From: Gammaproteobacteria bacterium
GTDB lineage: Bacteria > Pseudomonadota > Gammaproteobacteria > Arenicellales > Arenicellaceae
Assembly: GCA_017854775.1 (NCBI GenBank)
Contig: JAFMHC010000003.1
Span: 1 to 64,000, forward strand
Direction of reading: 5' to 3'
Length of the DNA: 64,000 nucleotides
Shown here piece after piece: positions 62,680 to 64,000 of this stretch (its first letter is position 1; each line of letters opens with the position of its first letter). The notes under the pieces are model-generated. The model saw only the letters and a list, made by a program, of their open reading frames with translations, was not told where the DNA came from and did not search any database. A program made the position numbers and the translations under genes.

Positions 62680-63984
62680 CTATCGATACTCGTCGATATT
62701 GATCTTTCGACTGCGATCATTAGCATTCTTCACCGCCGCTAGCATCGCATCAAGTTTATCGCGGGTGAACACACGACCATTAAGAATAACCGTATCAATA
62801 GTTCGAGTATTGTTAATGTCTGTGAGTGGGTTTTCGTTAAGAATTAACAAATCTGCACGTCGGCCAACGTCAATACTACCTGCGTTACTGTTCATCATGT
62901 CGGCGGGGGTTGAGGTGGCTGAGGCGAGTGTTTGCACGGTGCTCATTGCGGCTTGATTAAGCGACACTAGCTCATCGTGTATCGAGAAACCGGGTACCAC
63001 CAAATTAGCGCCTGAGTCAGTGCCTGCAACGATCTTAACGTCACGAAGAGCCATTGCTTTTAACAGAATATGATGCGCTTTCTCTCGAGCTTGCCAGAAA
63101 ATGTCATTCTTCTTGTATGTCTCTGTCGAAGCATCACTCACAGATTCGAATTGATTGTAGCTGGGCAACCAGCCAACTTTATAATCTTCAGAGTCTTTGG
63201 TGCCCTCAACCAGACCGGGGTTTGCGTATTCGATTTGAACGGTTTTTAGTTCTGCCTCAAGATCGCTAAATTGGTCATGAATACTTTCCATAAACCACAA
63301 CACCGAGTTCACGGTAATGTCGTTCGCTAATAAGTCATCGATGATAGCGTCACTGCGAGCCTCAATGTGGGCATAAAAAGCGGCGCTGCCGTTGTCATTG
63401 ATCGACCCAAATTCTCGAATTAGCACGCGAACAATTTCCTCAATATGGGCAACTTCTTTTTGTTGTGTTACAGCGAGTTCGGACAATTCTAATGTTAAAG
63501 GGAAGTGGCCAGTTGTCGGTATACCCAGCCCGGCCGCTAACTCGTTCACCGCTCGGTAGCTAGGCATGTCGAGGTGATAGATTTTAATTGCGTCGTAACC
63601 TTGCTCTGCAAACTCTTGCACCATGCTTTTTGCGTGCTCTACGCTACGCGTATTTTTATGAAACGTAATAATTTCATAAAAGACACCTTCTAACAGACCC
63701 ATCGAATCAATCGGCGGAGATGAAACAAACATGCGTGGGCCTACGCGGCCTTGCTCAATCTCTTCGCGCAACTTCAATCGCTCAGGCGCGCCGCCCAGGT
63801 CACGAATATGGGTAACGCCGTTGGCAACGTAAAGCAATAAATCGTTGGGGCTCTTCAAAAGATGAGCATGAGAATCAACCAAGCCTGGAATGATGTATTT
63901 GCCATGGCCATTTATCACCGCGGCATTGGCCGGCACAGTGCCGCCGACAGTCACTGAAATAATCTTTCCGCCGTCTACCACCAC
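62680..63984 (-). CDS. amidohydrolase family protein; probably continues past the window end
   Basis: YIIPGLVDSHAHLL; ATSTPADMMNSNAGSIDVGRRADLLILNENPLTDINN. Confidence 0.9.
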   Translation of the reverse strand: MVVDGGKIISVTVGGTVPANAAVINGHGKYIIPGLVDSHAHLLKSPNDLLLYVANGVTHIRDLGGAPERLKLREEIEQGRVGPRMFVSSPPIDSMGLLEGVFYEIITFHKNTRSVEHAKSMVQEFAEQGYDAIKIYHLDMPSYRAVNELAAGLGIPTTGHFPLTLELSELAVTQQKEVAHIEEIVRVLIREFGSINDNGSAAFYAHIEARSDAIIDDLLANDITVNSVLWFMESIHDQFSDLEAELKTVQIEYANPGLVEGTKDSEDYKVGWLPSYNQFESVSDASTETYKKNDIFWQAREKAHHILLKAMALRDVKIVAGTDSGANLVVPGFSIHDELVSLNQAAMSTVQTLASATSTPADMMNSNAGSIDVGRRADLLILNENPLTDINNTRTIDTVILNGRVFTRDKLDAMLAAVKNANDRSRKINIDEYR

Positions 63985-64000
63985 AGTACGGTTTGCAAGC

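Overview
A 64 kb chromosomal window from a probable marine gammaproteobacterium. Taxonomy is inferred from gene content only. The region looks origin-proximal: mnmG-rsmG-parA-parB is followed, after a ~6.5 kb accessory segment, by a complete F-type ATP synthase operon (atpIBEFHAGDC). Other recognisable modules are: a lipase and lipase-foldase pair; LemA/M48; a GtrA/GtrB/GT-C-like surface glycosylation module; ubiC; a membrane pyrophosphatase (hppA) divergent from soluble ppa; a Phe/Tyr catabolism cluster (phhA, maiA, VOC, fahA, hppD, with a divergent MarR regulator) that lacks a recognisable hmgA; NfeD/SPFH; oxyR-ahpC-ahpF; an ABC transporter with an M1-peptidase-fused permease; and a LytS/LytTR-type two-component pair. 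No rRNA, tRNA, CRISPR array, transposase or prophage was recognised. Best leads: (1) a DUF4105-family gene split by a single in-frame TAA inside a conserved motif, with a 21-bp inverted repeat and an 18-bp tandem array just upstream; (2) a ~130-bp imperfect palindrome containing the atpD stop codon, plus other repeats at several atp junctions; (3) a tyrosine-degradation operon with a small VOC protein where hmgA might be expected; (4) a possible H-type pseudoknot in the 5' UTR of a cold-shock gene; (5) a chromosomal gtrABC-like module with an inverted, tail-overlapping gtrA. All calls were made by reading the sequence. No database search or folding calculation was run.
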